A stretch of 64,000 nt of DNA from Kosakonia pseudosacchari (GCF_900184035.1 NZ_FXWP01000013.1:124001-188000); one strand, 5' to 3'. Shown: positions 25,385-38,238, numbered from the stretch's first letter. Made by a program: numbers and translations. Notes: a model not told the origin generated them from the sequence alone.

Positions 25385-26512
25385 TTAGAACTGGTAAACC
25401 ATACCGACTGCCACCACGTCATCGGTATTGATACCGGCGGCGGTGGTGAATTTATCTTCATCAATCAGGTTGATTTTATAATCAACAAACATGTTGAAGT
25501 TCTTGTTGAAGTAATACGTGGCACCGAGATCGACATATTTCTCGATATCCTGATCGCCATATTTATCGCCCGCGCTGTTGCTGCCAATATTTTTCCCTTT
25601 CAGCGCGTTATACGCCACGAATGGCTGCAAGCCAAAGTCGAACTGATAGCTGGCGTATGCTTCAAAAATCTGCGATTCGTTGGCGTAGCCGTAAGCGGTC
25701 GTCGTATCGGAAGCACTGCCGAAACGCGACGCGTTATAAGCCTGAGTAAACATCGCCGCCAGGTAGATATTATTGGCGTCATATTTAATTGCGCCAGAAT
25801 AGGCTTCGGCGCGATCGCCATCGCCGAGAATATTGGTGGCGGTATTTTGTTCGTCGGTACGTTTAGCACTGGTCATAGCACCGACAACGCTTACGCCCGC
25901 GCCGATGTTATATTCCACGGATAAGCCGTAACCGTCGCCGTTTTGACGTAATACATTTCGACCGGCACCTGATTCGCCGCCGCCATCATTTTTACCCTGG
26001 TATTGCAGGGAGAAATTCAGGCCGTCAACCAGACCGAAGAAATCCGTATTACGGTAGGTCAGCATGCCGCTGCCACGGCTAAACATAAATTGGTCAGAAC
26101 CGTATGTCATACCATCGAATTCTGGCTGCATATCGGTATAACCGAGGGAGTCATATAAAACACCTTTATTGCGACCATAATCCACTGAACCGTAATTGGC
26201 GAATTTTAAACCGGCGAAGCCATAACGCGTGCGTGGTGTATTGGTATCACCTTCCGATTTATTGGCGTCAATATGCATCTGCCACTGGCCGTAGCCGGTC
26301 AGTTGATCATTAATTTGTGTTTCACCGCGAAAGCCAAGACGCATATAAGTTTGGTCGCCATCCCAGCCGCTGTTATCAGAAAAATAATGTTCTGCTGATA
26401 CCAAACCATATAAGTCTAACTTATTACCATCTTTATTATATATTTCCGCCGCCTGTACTGACGAGCACAGCACCGCAGCAGAGACGAAAAGACTCAGTTG
26501 AGAAATTTTCAT
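25385..26512 (-). CDS. OmpC/OmpF/PhoE-family general porin
   Basis: A 375-residue outer-membrane trimeric porin. The signal peptide ([21 protein letters not shown]) is followed by [25 protein letters not shown], the standard first strand. The constriction-loop L3 sequence [20 protein letters not shown] replaces the usual [20 protein letters not shown], with fewer charges. The last residue is Phe (GMVYQF), the BAM assembly signal. The start used follows the family; the frame extends upstream to 26590 without support. It differs enough from OmpC/OmpF to be a paralogue. Confidence 0.9.
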   Translation of the reverse strand: MKISQLSLFVSAAVLCSSVQAAEIYNKDGNKLDLYGLVSAEHYFSDNSGWDGDQTYMRLGFRGETQINDQLTGYGQWQMHIDANKSEGDTNTPRTRYGFAGLKFANYGSVDYGRNKGVLYDSLGYTDMQPEFDGMTYGSDQFMFSRGSGMLTYRNTDFFGLVDGLNFSLQYQGKNDGGGESGAGRNVLRQNGDGYGLSVEYNIGAGVSVVGAMTSAKRTDEQNTATNILGDGDRAEAYSGAIKYDANNIYLAAMFTQAYNASRFGSASDTTTAYGYANESQIFEAYASYQFDFGLQPFVAYNALKGKNIGSNSAGDKYGDQDIEKYVDLGATYYFNKNFNMFVDYKINLIDEDKFTTAAGINTDDVVAVGMVYQF

Positions 26513-28085
<1,573 letters not shown>

Positions 28086-28095
28086 TTGTCTGGCT

Positions 28096-28509
28096 TTACA
28101 GGATGGGATAATCAACCGCGAGGTGTTGCTGAAAAAACGTTTCCCGGCAATAAAGCGTCAGCACCTTTTCCGGCGGAATAAGATACCCTTTCCCGGCTAC
28201 TCGCAGAATAAAATCATCGGGCAAACCGAATACCGCCAGTTTACGTTTCAGGTTGTTCATCACTTGCCACAGCCGCTGGCTTGAACAACTCAATCCGTTA
28301 TTTTCCCATACCTGAATCTGCAGCGTTTTGTCGGCCACAATATTCCCCACGGCGTGTGCCAGCAGATAGGTCAGCAGGTTGTTCATGGTGTTACGTAAAT
28401 AGGTGTAGTTGCCGCGGATCGAACAGGTCGTCAGACTTTGCTTATAAGGTACGAATTCCACTTGATATTCGTTACCGAGGCGATATCCATATACCGTTAA
28501 CTTTTCCAT
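28096..28509 (-). CDS. Winged-helix (OmpR/ToxR/CadC-type) DNA-binding protein
   Basis: A 137-residue protein consisting essentially of one winged-helix domain. LLTYLLAHAVGNIVADKTLQIQVWENNGLSCSSQRLWQVMNNLKRKLAVFGLPDDFILRVAGKGY shows the Trans_reg_C pattern up to the wing hairpin GKGYLIPP. There is no receiver or membrane segment, unlike CadC or ToxR. The ATG has only a weak ribosome site; a longer start at 28542 is possible. Such stand-alone domains occur in enteric regulators of fimbriae and acid response. Confidence 0.65.
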   Translation of the reverse strand: MEKLTVYGYRLGNEYQVEFVPYKQSLTTCSIRGNYTYLRNTMNNLLTYLLAHAVGNIVADKTLQIQVWENNGLSCSSQRLWQVMNNLKRKLAVFGLPDDFILRVAGKGYLIPPEKVLTLYCRETFFQQHLAVDYPIL

Positions 28510-28604
28510 GATGCGCGTCCAGTGATCAGCCGAGTGAACCAAAGCAGCGGTGTGAATAACACCCTACTGATTAAATCGGCTGTCTGGCGCGAAAACTGAA
28601 ATGA

Positions 28605-29840
28605 TCAGCTAACATCTGACGGGATAGCGTTGGTCCATTTGGTGGCGGCTTTAATCAGCTCAGCCACCATGCTGCGGTTAAAACCCAGCCGATGGCCGAG
28701 CGCGCTGACCTCTTCCCAGTTGTGATTTTCGTACAGTTCAATCAGTTGCAGATAAGGGTAGAGCGGCCCTTTTTGCTCTTTTAGCGCCATCATTACACTG
28801 GCGGAGATATCAATCTGGCTTAATAAATCTGCCATCGGCATTTCAAAAATGCTGTCGAGCTGAGAAAACAGACCGACGATAAACGCGTCATCGGCGGAGT
28901 GACGGCTGATGGAGTGCGCCGAGGCCAGCTCGCAAAATTTGGCGCGGATCAGGCTCTGGTAGTAAATGTCATCAGTCTTTACTTTGTTGACCGAGGTCAG
29001 GCAGGAAACCAGCACAAAGCGGCGTAACTCGTTGGTGCCAAGGTAAAAAATGACGTCCTTTAACGACTGGCTGCGGAAGTTTTTAATCCCGCGCGCGTTG
29101 AACACAATATTTTGTGCATAGCGCATGATCTTAAACGACAGCGCCAGATCCTGTTTCAGCAGAGCTTCGATTCGGCCAAAATCCGGTGAGTCGGCATTCA
29201 CCTCTTTCATCAGTTTTAAGGTGATTTCCTGATTCTGAAACAGTTTATTGGCTGAGTGGATCACCGGCTTGCTGAAAAAATGCCCCTGAAACAGCGTGCA
29301 GCCCATATTGCGAAAACACTCGTACTCTTCCTGGGTTTCCACCTTTTCGGCAAGAAAGATTGTGTCTTTCAGCAAATGGGCCTTGTCATTGATATAGCCG
29401 CTAATCTCGTCGGGCGTATTTTCCCGCACGTCGAATTTGATGATGCTGATATAAGGTAAAAAGGCGTTCCAGGTGTCGCCTAACGCGAAGTCATCCAGTG
29501 CGATGCGAAAACCTTGCGCAGAGAGTTTTTTTACCGTGTTGAGCAACTGAGGCGTGGGTTTGGCGGTTTCGAGGATTTCCACAATCACGCGGTCTTTCGG
29601 CAATGTTTCCGCCATCCCCTGCACCAGCAGTTCATAGGGGAAGTTAACAAAGATCGCGCTGTACTCTTTCAGGCGGCCCAGCGGCGCGCCGAGAAACTGT
29701 TCGACAATAATTTGGGCAGTGGCGTACTCCGGCGTAACGTCGGGGAACCGGTTCGTCATACTGTCTCTGAACAACAACTCGTAACCGACTGTGTTCATAT
29801 TTGCATCAAAAATCGCCTGCCGGGCGACAAAAGAGAACAT
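28605..29840 (-). CDS. EAL-HDOD protein with degenerate EAL domain (YuxH/CdgJ-like)
   Basis: A 411-residue signalling protein. The N-terminal EAL-like domain (1-200) has ELL for EAL (GYELLFRDS), DDFALG for DDFG, IKFD and FQGHFFSKP; several metal-ligand positions are lost, so c-di-GMP hydrolysis is unlikely. The C-terminal HDOD domain (about 205-395) carries the helical LLKQDLALSFKIMRYAQN and LGTNELRRFVLVSCL segments. Proteins of this layout regulate motility and biofilm. The ATG used has GTGGAG 6 bases upstream. Confidence 0.85.
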   Translation of the reverse strand: MFSFVARQAIFDANMNTVGYELLFRDSMTNRFPDVTPEYATAQIIVEQFLGAPLGRLKEYSAIFVNFPYELLVQGMAETLPKDRVIVEILETAKPTPQLLNTVKKLSAQGFRIALDDFALGDTWNAFLPYISIIKFDVRENTPDEISGYINDKAHLLKDTIFLAEKVETQEEYECFRNMGCTLFQGHFFSKPVIHSANKLFQNQEITLKLMKEVNADSPDFGRIEALLKQDLALSFKIMRYAQNIVFNARGIKNFRSQSLKDVIFYLGTNELRRFVLVSCLTSVNKVKTDDIYYQSLIRAKFCELASAHSISRHSADDAFIVGLFSQLDSIFEMPMADLLSQIDISASVMMALKEQKGPLYPYLQLIELYENHNWEEVSALGHRLGFNRSMVAELIKAATKWTNAIPSDVS

Positions 29841-30434
29841 GCGATACTCCACTTACAGATGCCTGCAAATCTTAAAATAGTCGGTAAAACGCAAATCTGA
29901 ACCGGTCAATCCGCGCCATTTTTACGCAGGGTAAAATGGAAGCCTGGACGAAAACGGGAAAGACGCAAGTCGGACTCAGGGAAGGCAGTATCTTTTGTAA
30001 ACGCCTGAAGGATTTAAGTCAAATTCCGAATGGCGCAATCATAACGCATTGCCTCTTTTATCGACAATGGTGGTGAAAAATCCACCAATTTTGCGCTCGC
30101 ATCGCGATAGGCGTCACGCTTCGTCTGTTTTTTACGGCTCGAAAATTGTCAGCTCCTGCTGACGAGTGAGCGTCGTCACGCGGGTTTACGCGACGATCCG
30201 GCAAATTATGACCAGCATCAAAAAACCGAAAATTGCAACGAAATAGCTATTGTTAAGAACATTCCGATGGACTATCGTGGTCTCACCCCATGAAGAGCTA
30301 ACGCCACCTAAGAGTGAGTGCCGGAGATAAGCGCCGGGCGGGGTAAAACGATTAAACACCCAGGAAAAAAGAATAAAAGCAGGCCCCGGCATTTATGCCG
30401 GGGCGTTTTATTTTGTGGCTCAGTACAATCCGGT
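29841..30434. other. Intergenic region with a possible small membrane frame
   Basis: Nearly 600 bases without a clear gene. On the minus strand, 30186 to about 30260 encodes NNSYFVAIFGFLMLVIICRIVA, a convincing membrane helix, but no ATG, GTG or TTG with a ribosome site precedes it closely; the frame runs back into the terminator at 30383. A relic or an unusual start is possible. Confidence 0.3.
30383..30412. terminator. Strong terminator hairpin
   Basis: GCCCCGGCA/TGCCGGGGC, 9-bp stem with TTTA loop, then GTTTTATTTT on the plus strand and CTGCTTTTATTC on the minus strand. It ends the minus-strand SDR transcript and any plus-strand RNA from the preceding gap. Confidence 0.75.
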
Positions 30435-31232
<798 letters not shown>

Positions 31233-31383
31233 CTATAAAAACCCTTCCGCCTGCCAGACAGTGCCAGTTACGCCACCGGCGTGTGACACGGGTGTCACAT
31301 CCCGCGAAGGCGACTGGCTCTACCCGCCTATTTATGGCGCGCAGCATGATGCAGACAACAACAACGGCATGAGAGGATCTGGC

Positions 31384-32721
31384 ATGAAACTGGCACTTCA
31401 CAACGAGATGGCGATAACGAACGACGACGTGCGTCAACTGGACCGGTCATATGTGTTTCATTCATGGTCGATGCAGGGCAACCTCAACCCGTTGGTGATT
31501 GCCGGGGCGCAAGGCTGCGAGCTGTGGGATTACGAGGGTAACCGCTACCTCGATTTCAGCAGCCAGTTAGTGAACGTTAATATTGGTTATCAACACCCGC
31601 GCGTGCTGGCGGCGATGAAAGCGCAGCTGGAAACGCTGGTCACCATTGCGCCGGCCACCGCCAACCTGGCGCGTGGCGAAGCGGCAAAACGCATTGTGGA
31701 ACTCGCGCCGGAAGGCTTCAGCAAAGTCTTTTTCACCAACGCCGGGGCTGATGCCAACGAAAACGCCATCCGTATGGCACGGCTGTACACCGGGCGCGAC
31801 AAAATTTTCTCTGCCTATCGCTCTTATCACGGCAACACCGGCAGCGCCATTGCAGCGACCGGCGACTGGCGGCGTGTGCCAAATGAGTATTCACGCGGAC
31901 ATGTTCACTTCTTTAACCCGTACCTGTATCGCAGCGAATTTAATGCCAGCAGCGAAGCCGAAGAGTGCGAGCGCGCGCTGGCGCACCTGCGCCGCATGAT
32001 TGAGTGTGAAGGGCCGTCGTCGATTGCGGCGATCCTGCTGGAGTCCATTCCTGGCACAGCCGGTATTCTGGTGCCGCCCGCCGGGTATATGCAAGGCGTG
32101 CGCGCGCTGGCAGATGAGTTCGGCATTGTGCTGATCCTCGATGAAGTGATGGCTGGTTTTGGCCGTACCGGTAGCTGGTTCGCTTTCGAACAAGATGGCA
32201 TCGTGCCGGATCTGGTCACCTTCGCCAAAGGGGTGAATGCAGGTTATGTGCCGGCGGGCGGCGTGCTGATTTCCGCGCCTATCGCTCACTATTTTGACGA
32301 TCACTTCTTCGCCGGTGGGCTGACGTACTCCGGGCATCCGCTGGCGATGGCGGCGATTGTCGCCACGCTTGATGCGATGAAAGAGGAGAACGTGGTGCAG
32401 AATGCGGCAGAAGTCGGCAACGGCGTTCTGCGCCCTGCGCTGGAGGCACTGGCAGCAAAACATCCACTGATTGGCGAAGTGCGTGGTCGCGGCATGTTCC
32501 AGGCGCTGGAACTGGTGAGCAACCGCAAAACCAAAACGCCTTTAGCCGCGACAGAGATGGCAGCGATTAAGACGGCGCTCACCGGGGCCGGACTGTTAAC
32601 TTTTGTTGTCGAAAATCGCATTCATGTGGTGCCGCCTTGCATTATGAGCGCGAAAGAAGTCCAGCAAGGAATGGCCATTTTTGACCAGGTTTTGGCTCAA
32701 TTTGGCCATTTTGGTCAGTAA
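31384..32721 (+). CDS. Class III PLP-dependent aminotransferase
   Basis: A 445-residue aminotransferase of the omega-amino acid class. The PLP-phosphate region is NAGADANENAIRMAR, the cofactor Asp is in LILDEVMAGFGRTG and the Schiff-base Lys in LVTFAKGVNAGYVPAGG. The N-terminus (LDRSYVFHSWSMQGNLNPLVI) resembles taurine-pyruvate and related aminotransferases. The amino donor is not evident from sequence. GAGAGGA precedes the ATG; the open frame extends 600 bases further upstream but overlaps the divergent SDR gene. Confidence 0.8.
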   Translation: MKLALHNEMAITNDDVRQLDRSYVFHSWSMQGNLNPLVIAGAQGCELWDYEGNRYLDFSSQLVNVNIGYQHPRVLAAMKAQLETLVTIAPATANLARGEAAKRIVELAPEGFSKVFFTNAGADANENAIRMARLYTGRDKIFSAYRSYHGNTGSAIAATGDWRRVPNEYSRGHVHFFNPYLYRSEFNASSEAEECERALAHLRRMIECEGPSSIAAILLESIPGTAGILVPPAGYMQGVRALADEFGIVLILDEVMAGFGRTGSWFAFEQDGIVPDLVTFAKGVNAGYVPAGGVLISAPIAHYFDDHFFAGGLTYSGHPLAMAAIVATLDAMKEENVVQNAAEVGNGVLRPALEALAAKHPLIGEVRGRGMFQALELVSNRKTKTPLAATEMAAIKTALTGAGLLTFVVENRIHVVPPCIMSAKEVQQGMAIFDQVLAQFGHFGQ

Positions 32722-32728
32722 GTGTAAA

Positions 32729-32750
32729 GGCATCAGACTATTCTGATGCC
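32729..32750. terminator. Hairpin after the aminotransferase gene
   Basis: GGCATCAGA/TCTGATGCC, 9-bp stem with CTAT loop, 8 bases after the stop. No T run follows, so it may act as an RNA-stabilising end or a weak terminator. Confidence 0.45.
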
Positions 32751-32881
32751 AAATCTGGTCAGTCCTCTGATTTCAAAGACATTTTTCTCCACTTCCCCAC
32801 TAATTTTAGGCACTATATTCCGGGCTTAACTGCTGCTAAAACACTCTTTTTCTGTTTAACTTTTTTATCTGGGGGAAAAAA

Positions 32882-33595
32882 GTGCCGGAATTGAATCATT
32901 ATGGTCAAACCGTCGGTGACATGTTGCCGCACTGGCACGGCGTCCAGCCGCTGCCGCGCAGTGTGCTGCACGGACAATATTGTCGGCTGGAACCGCTTGA
33001 CGCCAGAGTACACACGCACGATCTTCTGCACGCTTACTCTCAAGCGGAAAACGAGGCCGACTGGACATGGCTGGCAAGTGAACGCCCACAAACGCTGGAC
33101 AACATGGCGCAGTGGGTAGTGGGTAAAATGGTCGACACCACCGTCGCGCCTTTCGCCGTGGTAGAGTGTGCCAGCGGTGAGGCGCTCGGCGTTGTCGCCT
33201 GGCTTGCCATCAACGCACAGAATGGTTCGGTAGAAATCGGCCACGTCACCTGGTCACCGCGCATGAAAAACAGCGTGCTGGGAACGGAAGCTATCTGGTT
33301 AATGCTGCGCCACGCGTTTGCCTGTAACTACCGCCGCGTGGAGTGGAAATGTGATGTGCTCAACGTCGCTTCCCGCCGTGCCGCCGAACGTCTCGGCTTT
33401 AGCTGGGAAGGGCGTTTCCGCCAGCACATGGTGCGCAAAGGACGCAACCGCGATACTGACTATTTATCGATGCTGGATATCGAATGGCCGCAGCGAGACG
33501 CGGCGATTTCCGCCTGGCTGGCGGCCAGTAATTTTGACGAGCAGGGCAGGCAAAAACAAAAACTCAGCGCCTTTTTTGCTCCCTTATCACCTTAA
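32882..33595 (+). CDS. RimJ/RimL-type GNAT N-acetyltransferase
   Basis: A 237-residue GNAT enzyme from a GTG start with GGGGG 7 bases upstream. The fold follows YCRLEPLDARVHTHDLLHAY, then VEIGHVTWSPRMKNSVLGTEAIWLML (strand 4 and the acetyl-CoA helix, in a form typical of the RimJ group) and NVASRRAAERLGFSWEGRFRQHMV. Proteins of this subgroup acetylate protein N-termini or small molecules. It is monocistronic. Confidence 0.8.
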   Translation: MPELNHYGQTVGDMLPHWHGVQPLPRSVLHGQYCRLEPLDARVHTHDLLHAYSQAENEADWTWLASERPQTLDNMAQWVVGKMVDTTVAPFAVVECASGEALGVVAWLAINAQNGSVEIGHVTWSPRMKNSVLGTEAIWLMLRHAFACNYRRVEWKCDVLNVASRRAAERLGFSWEGRFRQHMVRKGRNRDTDYLSMLDIEWPQRDAAISAWLAASNFDEQGRQKQKLSAFFAPLSP

Positions 33596-33876
33596 TAAAC
33601 ATGGCATCGGTATCCGCCGATGCCCTCGCTTATCCCTTCCGCGCGCCACGCAACACGACATCGTTTACCGATGTAAACGCCTGCCAAATTATCACTTTAC
33701 GTCCGTTTAAAAAGTTAAGCCACGGTAAACTACGTGTTATCACCATTTCAATAAAAAGGTTATTGCCTTACTTCTTTTTATTCTTAATTAACCCGGAGAC
33801 TTGGCCGATGGGGTTTATGACAGCGAGAAGAACGCTGCTTTAAAACGTTATTTCACAACTATTTACCGGGGTTTTT

Positions 33877-35556
33877 ATGCACTTTATTCGAAATTTAAAA
33901 ATCAAGGTCGCGATGCTGGCGATCCTGGTCATTTTCACTTTGCTCTGGGGCGGTGTCTCGTTTTATTCGTTACATGCGTTGAGCGCCTTAACCGATGAAG
34001 TGGAACTCACCAACGTTCAGCAAATTAACGGCGACATCATCAACAATGCCAGCGATCGCTACTACCAGGTCAAACTGCTGATGGATCGCGCGCTGGTTTT
34101 CCAGGCCAATAATGATGCGCAAAACTACCAACAAATGATCGATCGTATCGGCAAAGATATCGATTTTCTGCAAAACGGTCTGAATCAGTTCAAAGTGACC
34201 GACCATGCGAATATCAGCACCGAGGCCATCGATAATATCTATAACAGCTCCTTGAACCTGTTTAACCAGGCGATTACGCCGATGTTCGCCGCCATTAAAG
34301 CCAACAACGTTGAAAGCTATAACCAACTGTCGAAGGCGCAATTCAGCCCGCTGCGCAGCGGTTTTTCGCAGGCGATCGTGGCGTATAACCAGCAAATTCA
34401 TGACCTGAAATCTGCCGCTAACGCGCGTATTGCCAGTTGGGTTTCCCTGACGCGCACCATCATCATTGTTGCCATGATTATTGGCCTGGCGATGTTGGTG
34501 ATGTCCGAGCGTTACCTGGCGCTGTGCCTGGCGCGCTCGCTGGAGTGGGTAAAACAGCACTTGCAGGTGCTGTCGGTGGGCAAGCTGGATAAGCCGACAA
34601 AAGATCTGGGCAACAACGAAGTGGGGCAACTCATTCCCTACCTTGAAACCATGCAGAACAACTGGGTGCAAACCGTCACGCAGATCCGTAACAGCGCCGG
34701 GGAAATTTACCAGGGGGCGAGCGAAATCGCGTCCGGTAACACCGATCTCTCTTCGCGCACGGAAGAGCAGGCCGCCGCGCTGACGCAAACCGCCGCCAGC
34801 ATGGAAGAGCTGAGCGCGGTGGTCAAACAGAACGCTGACAACGCCAGCGAAGCCAGTACGCTTGCAAAAACGGCGTCAGCCGCGGTGAATAAAGGCGAAG
34901 AGCGTGTGCAGGCGGTCATTGCCAGCATGAAAAACATCACCAGCAGTTCGCAGAAAATCACCGACATCATTAACGTCATTGATAGCATCGCCTTCCAGAC
35001 CAACATCCTGGCCCTCAACGCCGCCGTCGAAGCAGCGCGAGCCGGTGAACAGGGCCGTGGTTTCGCGGTGGTCGCCAGCGAAGTGCGTAACCTCGCGCAG
35101 CGCAGCGCCGGTGCAGCAAAAGAGATCAAAACGCTGATCGATGAGTCGGTCACGAACGTCAACAACGGTTTTGACCAGGTGACGCTGACCAGCGAATCGA
35201 TGGATAACATTCTGCGTTCGGTCACCAGCGTGACGGATATCATGGGCGAGATCGCATCGGCGTCTATCGAGCAGAGCAAAGGGATTGGTCAGGTCGGCAC
35301 GGCGATTTCGCAAATGGACAGCGTCACGCAGCAAAACGCCGCACTGGTGGAAGAGTCCTCTGCTACCTCCGGTTCGCTGGAGCAGCAGGCCTATCAGTTA
35401 ACCGAGATTGTATCGGTGTTTAAACTGCCGGGTGATGCAGAGCAGGGTGCTACTGGCAAACCGTCAGCCGCTGTGCCAAAAGCGGGGAAAGCCTTGCGTC
35501 GACCTGCTTTGGCAGGCGGCAGCAAAGCGCCAGAACATGACTGGGAAGCATTCTGA
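33877..35556 (+). CDS. Methyl-accepting chemotaxis protein (Tsr/Tar class)
   Basis: A 559-residue chemoreceptor. Membrane segments at about 10-32 and 189-211 flank a periplasmic four-helix ligand domain (4HB_MCP type). HAMP spans about 212-265. The signalling hairpin has [41 protein letters not shown] at its tip, and methylation-region sequences such as [21 protein letters not shown]. The C-terminal pentapeptide DWEAF is a CheR/CheB tether like NWETF, so it should be a high-abundance receptor. Ligand unknown. Confidence 0.92.
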   Translation: MHFIRNLKIKVAMLAILVIFTLLWGGVSFYSLHALSALTDEVELTNVQQINGDIINNASDRYYQVKLLMDRALVFQANNDAQNYQQMIDRIGKDIDFLQNGLNQFKVTDHANISTEAIDNIYNSSLNLFNQAITPMFAAIKANNVESYNQLSKAQFSPLRSGFSQAIVAYNQQIHDLKSAANARIASWVSLTRTIIIVAMIIGLAMLVMSERYLALCLARSLEWVKQHLQVLSVGKLDKPTKDLGNNEVGQLIPYLETMQNNWVQTVTQIRNSAGEIYQGASEIASGNTDLSSRTEEQAAALTQTAASMEELSAVVKQNADNASEASTLAKTASAAVNKGEERVQAVIASMKNITSSSQKITDIINVIDSIAFQTNILALNAAVEAARAGEQGRGFAVVASEVRNLAQRSAGAAKEIKTLIDESVTNVNNGFDQVTLTSESMDNILRSVTSVTDIMGEIASASIEQSKGIGQVGTAISQMDSVTQQNAALVEESSATSGSLEQQAYQLTEIVSVFKLPGDAEQGATGKPSAAVPKAGKALRRPALAGGSKAPEHDWEAF

Positions 35557-35654
35557 TAACCCCTGCCCGGACGCATTGTCCCGGCAATAGATAAATCCGG
35601 CACGCGAACCGTACAGGTGGCGTGCCGTCTTCATTCAGCCCTCTCTTGATAAGG

Positions 35655-35710
35655 CAAGCGCCCTCTCCCCGTGGGAAGTGGGGTAGCTTCCGTTGGGGGG
35701 AGGGCGCTTG
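35655..35710. terminator. Long hairpin between the chemoreceptor and fepA
   Basis: CAAGCGCCCTCTCCCC pairs with GGGGGAGGGCGCTTG (one mismatch or bulge) around a 24-base loop, between the convergent stops of the chemoreceptor gene and fepA. Confidence 0.6.
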
Positions 35711-35714
35711 TTGC

Positions 35715-37985
35715 TTAGAAGCGGGTGTTTACGCCCATATACCAGGTGCGGCCCGACTCGTTATACGTTGCAGCACCTGCACCGTACATCCAGTTTGCGC
35801 CGCCGCCAGTGGTTTGCGCGTTACCTTCGCGCCAGTGACGTTTGTCAAACACGTTACTGACCCCGCCCGTCAGGCTGACGTTTTTGGTCACGTCCCAGGT
35901 GCCGCTCAGGCCAACGATGCTGTACGGGCTCACTTCGTTGGTGGCGGAACCGGTCACGCGGTTACCTTTGTAGTCATATTTCTTCGGCTGCTGTTTACCG
36001 TACCAGGTAAAGGTCGATTGCAGTGAAACATCCTGGGTAACCTGCCAGCTCAGCGTGGAATTCCATGTGTATTCCGGAATGATCGACAGACGTTCGCCGG
36101 TGGTTTTGTTTTTGCTTTGCAGCATGTAGGTGACATTGTTGGTCCAGTTTACCGTCTCGCTTACCGGCACATTCAACGCACCTTCTAACCCTTCCACCAC
36201 CGCTTTCGGCACGTTATCCCACTGGTAGATATAGGTGTTCAGGGTGGACTTACCACTGATGATGGAGGTTTGTCCCACCGGCGAATAGCCCGACTCAATC
36301 TTATTGCGGTAGTCGTTACGGAACCAGGTCACGCCAGCCAGCCAGCCGTCACGTTTGAACTCCAGACCAATCTCTTTATTGATGCTGGTTTCCGCTTTCA
36401 GATCGTCGTTGCCTTGCAGATAACAGCCGATATCTCTGCCGTTGGCATCCACGGTGACCGCGTAGCAACCCTGACCACGGCTGTAGAGAATGTAGTTCGG
36501 GTTGGTCTGGTACAGGCTCGGTGCTTTATAAGCACGGGCGATACCCATTTTCAGGGTGAAGTCGTCGCCCAGGCCCTGAGACAAGTTCAGCGACGGGCTC
36601 CAGTTGTTGCCCACGATGGTGTGGTGGTCGAAGCGCAACGCAGGCGTCAGCATGGTGCTGTCGGTCAGCTCAATGTTGTCTTCGGCAAACACCGAGAAGA
36701 TATCCGCATCGGAATAGGGACTACGGCCGGTGCTGCTGTAACCGGGAATATTACCGCCCATAAAGGTCTGCGTATTCGAGGTGGAATCTTTCATGCTCTG
36801 ATGATCCCACTCGGCGCCGAGCGTCAGGTTCTGCTTGAACAACAGTTCAAATGGCAGGCTTGCTTCGCTGTGCAGCAACAGATCGCTGTAGTCGATATCG
36901 GAGAATTTTTGCGCGTTGAACAGACCTTCCGTACCGCCCGCCAGCCCTTCCGGGATGCGCGAGTTACGGGTGTGTTCATAGCGTACCCAGTTGTTGGTGG
37001 TAACGCCGTTATCCCAGCCGCCGGTCCAGGTCGCCGAATAGTTCTGGCGATAAAGGCGGTTGGTCTCTTTGCCATAGTTATCATTGACATAATTATTGGT
37101 GCTGCTGTCGTTGTTGGTGTTCTGCGTATCGCCCGCGTAGAGGTTGCCCTGGCGGCTGTAACCGGCCTGCAACTCCAGGGCCTGCATTGGGGCAAAATCC
37201 CAGCGCACGACGCCGGTAATGTCTTTGTTGATCGAGCCTTCACGTCCGGCAACGACAGTGTTGGCGTAAGTTCCGGTACGTTCGGATTGGTGATCTTTGT
37301 TGATGTCCTGCGCATCGGCCTGGGTTTTGGCGAGGTTGCCATACAGGCGGAAGCTAACATCGTCGCCGAGCGGGCCGCTCAGGCTGAAGTTGGTACGTTT
37401 GGTTGAACCTTCATCTTTGTGTTCCGGCGCGTTGAAATAGCTATTCCACGAGCCGTGCCATTCGCCAGTATTCTCTTTTTTGGTGATGATATTCACCACG
37501 CCGCCTGCCGCGCCGTTACCGTAACGCGCCGCCGCCGGGCCGCGAATCACTTCGATACGCTCGATCATTTCCGGCGGCACCCAGTTGGTGTCACCGCGGC
37601 TGTCGCGCTCGCCGCGCCAGCCAAGTCGCACGGAATTGCGGCTGGTAACGGGTTTTCCATCCACCAGAATCAGGGTGTTTTCCGGACCCATGCCGCGAAT
37701 GTCGATCTGGCGGTTGTTCCCGCGCTGACCGCTTGTGGCGTTACCGGTTAAGTTCACGCCCGGCATGGTACGGATAATTTCGGAGACATCACGGGAAGGC
37801 GGGTTCTTACGAATTTCGTCAGCCGTGATGGTGGAAACGCCCGGCGCCTGCAAGTTTTGCTGCTCAGCCGTGACGACAATCGTCTCTTCGCCGAAGGCGC
37901 GGGTTTCGGCCGCGAACGCCGACACAGCAACGCCGTAGATCCCCAGATTGACCAGAACGGCCAGGGATTTGATTTTGTTATTCAT
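35715..37985 (-). CDS. fepA: Ferric enterobactin outer-membrane receptor
   Basis: A 756-residue TonB-dependent receptor that binds ferric enterobactin and transports it with TonB energy. The signal peptide ends near SAFAAE; a TonB-box-like EETIVVTA follows. The plug domain has TMPGVNLTGNATSGQRGNNRQIDIRGMGPENTLILVDG, and the 22-strand barrel ends with Phe (YMGVNTRF). AGGAAC precedes the chosen ATG. It is divergent from fes across a Fur-controlled promoter, as in E. coli, and is about ten residues longer than the E. coli protein. Confidence 0.97.
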   Translation of the reverse strand: MNNKIKSLAVLVNLGIYGVAVSAFAAETRAFGEETIVVTAEQQNLQAPGVSTITADEIRKNPPSRDVSEIIRTMPGVNLTGNATSGQRGNNRQIDIRGMGPENTLILVDGKPVTSRNSVRLGWRGERDSRGDTNWVPPEMIERIEVIRGPAAARYGNGAAGGVVNIITKKENTGEWHGSWNSYFNAPEHKDEGSTKRTNFSLSGPLGDDVSFRLYGNLAKTQADAQDINKDHQSERTGTYANTVVAGREGSINKDITGVVRWDFAPMQALELQAGYSRQGNLYAGDTQNTNNDSSTNNYVNDNYGKETNRLYRQNYSATWTGGWDNGVTTNNWVRYEHTRNSRIPEGLAGGTEGLFNAQKFSDIDYSDLLLHSEASLPFELLFKQNLTLGAEWDHQSMKDSTSNTQTFMGGNIPGYSSTGRSPYSDADIFSVFAEDNIELTDSTMLTPALRFDHHTIVGNNWSPSLNLSQGLGDDFTLKMGIARAYKAPSLYQTNPNYILYSRGQGCYAVTVDANGRDIGCYLQGNDDLKAETSINKEIGLEFKRDGWLAGVTWFRNDYRNKIESGYSPVGQTSIISGKSTLNTYIYQWDNVPKAVVEGLEGALNVPVSETVNWTNNVTYMLQSKNKTTGERLSIIPEYTWNSTLSWQVTQDVSLQSTFTWYGKQQPKKYDYKGNRVTGSATNEVSPYSIVGLSGTWDVTKNVSLTGGVSNVFDKRHWREGNAQTTGGGANWMYGAGAATYNESGRTWYMGVNTRF

Positions 37986-38152
37986 TGTTGTTCCTGCTTT
38001 TCGTCGCCGCATCCCCGGCTAGTCCTTTCCCAGGGGAGAGGAGGCGGCATAATGAAGCCAGCGCGGAGCGAGGCGCTCAGTCCTGAGAAAATTCGCCCAC
38101 GGCGGCCGTTTTAAGTGAAAGACGCGCTTCCCACAGCGCGCCAATACGCTAT

Positions 38153-38188
38153 TGCAAATGAAAATAGTTATCAATAATATTATCGATA
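38153..38188. promoter_or_regulatory. Fur-binding region, divergent fepA-fes promoter
   Basis: In the minus-strand sense the sequence contains GATAATATTATTGATAAC followed by TATTTTCATTTGC, two overlapping Fur-like elements closely resembling the known E. coli fes-fepA operator. Confidence 0.75.
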
Positions 38189-38238
38189 TTTTTTGATCTG
38201 CAAGCAAAAATTTCCACAGCATATTTGAGGTTAAAGCC

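Noticed and set aside
33801..33998. Small frame overlapping the chemoreceptor start
   Set aside because: It overlaps the chemoreceptor in another frame and has no ribosome site or recognisable features.
36270..37406. Long open frame (378 codons) on the plus strand opposite fepA
   Set aside because: It is wholly inside fepA on the other strand, has no recognisable domain, and long antisense frames are expected in G+C-rich coding sequence.
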